From assembly GCF_001904635.1 (NCBI RefSeq), contig NZ_MRCB01000013.1, positions 1 to 64,000 of the forward strand: a stretch of DNA of 64,000 nucleotides, in the 5' to 3' direction. Origin of the DNA: Hydrococcus rivularis NIES-593. Lineage in GTDB: Bacteria > Cyanobacteriota > Cyanobacteriia > Cyanobacteriales > Microcystaceae. This document shows, in pieces, positions 63,859-64,000 of this stretch. Under the pieces are notes generated by a model. That model was not told where the DNA came from. It was given only the letters and a program-made list of their open reading frames with translations, and made no database searches. A program made the translations under genes and the position numbers. The stretch's first letter is position 1. Each line of letters opens with the position of its first letter.

Positions 63859-63915
63859 CATCAACTTCCGGAGAATAAATTAAGAAGCGTCTCCTATACT
63901 AAGTCTATTAAAACT
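63859..63915. repeat. Palindrome-rich repeat C, copy 2
   Basis: CATCAACTTCCGGAGAATAA continues to GTCTCCTATAC and GTCTATTAAAACT. It is homologous to 51198-51259. A large palindrome follows directly. Confidence 0.45.
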
Positions 63916-63919
63916 CTTC

Positions 63920-63959
63920 GGCATCAACGCCTAGAACTCAAGTTCTAGGCGTTGATGCC
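63920..63959. repeat. Perfect 19-bp palindrome
   Basis: GGCATCAACGCCTAGAACT and its exact complement flank a CA loop. The 40 bp can fold into a very stable hairpin. A GATTAAAATCGACT block lies to the right and GTCTATTAAAACT to the left. It is probably the hairpin of a repeat C element that continues beyond the window, or a terminator for cobO. Confidence 0.75.
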
Positions 63960-64000
63960 AACTCGATTAAAATCGACTGAAATTCCTATCGAGTCTTCTT

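Overview
The window comes from a cyanobacterium. HIP1 octamers (GCGATCGC) and GCGATCG variants are scattered throughout. Several genes are typical of cyanobacteria: a tandem-BMC CcmO, the Rubisco chaperone Raf1, a CruA/CruP-type lycopene cyclase, DUF3110 and DUF4168 proteins, a Nif11 peptide, a DevB-type fusion protein and the hps pseudopilin genes. The species is not identified. A coccoid, pleurocapsalean-like lineage is a guess only.

Layout. 1-2.5 kb: DUF190-crcB (fluoride export) diverging from recF. 2.3-6.8 kb: a small membrane protein, a secreted GHL10-type glycosidase-like protein, an alpha/beta-hydrolase-fold protein lacking its nucleophile, a Nif11 peptide and pgeF. 6.9-12.8 kb: gcvH-gcvP, a phasin-like protein, small proteins and a 1.3-kb stretch rich in RNA-like structure, including a candidate small RNA. 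12.8-22.5 kb: dnaX, purA, rplY, a PfkB kinase, malQ, an orphan FtsX-type permease, an alkyltransferase-like protein, a DUF2227 protein and tRNA-Val. 23-32.5 kb: exported proteins, an orphan murT, an AGCS symporter, an SLH lipoprotein and a radical SAM protein. 32.7-41.8 kb: cruA-like cyclase, a C69 hydrolase, a cytochrome-b6-like protein, an ABC exporter, a membrane-anchored receiver protein, TetR-devB and tRNA-Met. 41.9-45 kb: the DUF3110-murQ-S2P operon. 45.1-49.4 kb: a ketosynthase with a degenerate acyltransferase, overlapping a START-fold gene by ATGA, with a divergent degenerate alpha/beta hydrolase. 49.4-51 kb: a MoaD-like carrier and thrC. 51.5-59.8 kb: hpsA-hpsB-hpsC plus two FimT/GspH-like pseudopilins. 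60-64 kb: a toxin-antitoxin pair, ccmO, raf1 and cobO.

Intergenic DNA carries several families of small non-autonomous repeats. One is a 155-bp element, present twice in opposite orientation, with 11-bp terminal inverted repeats and near-identical 9-10-bp flanking duplications. A second is about 115 bp with ATACCA...TGGTAT ends. A third is a single 100-bp element with a perfect 8-bp duplication. A fourth is a palindrome-rich family seen at 51.2 and 63.9 kb. No transposase, CRISPR array or rRNA was found.

The most unusual gene set is the compact ketosynthase / dead acyltransferase / START-protein unit, which has no carrier protein in view. Also notable are the cytochrome-b6-like protein with one heme ligand replaced, the receiver protein ending in a transmembrane helix, the two hydrolase-fold proteins with broken triads, and the small RNA candidate upstream of dnaX.
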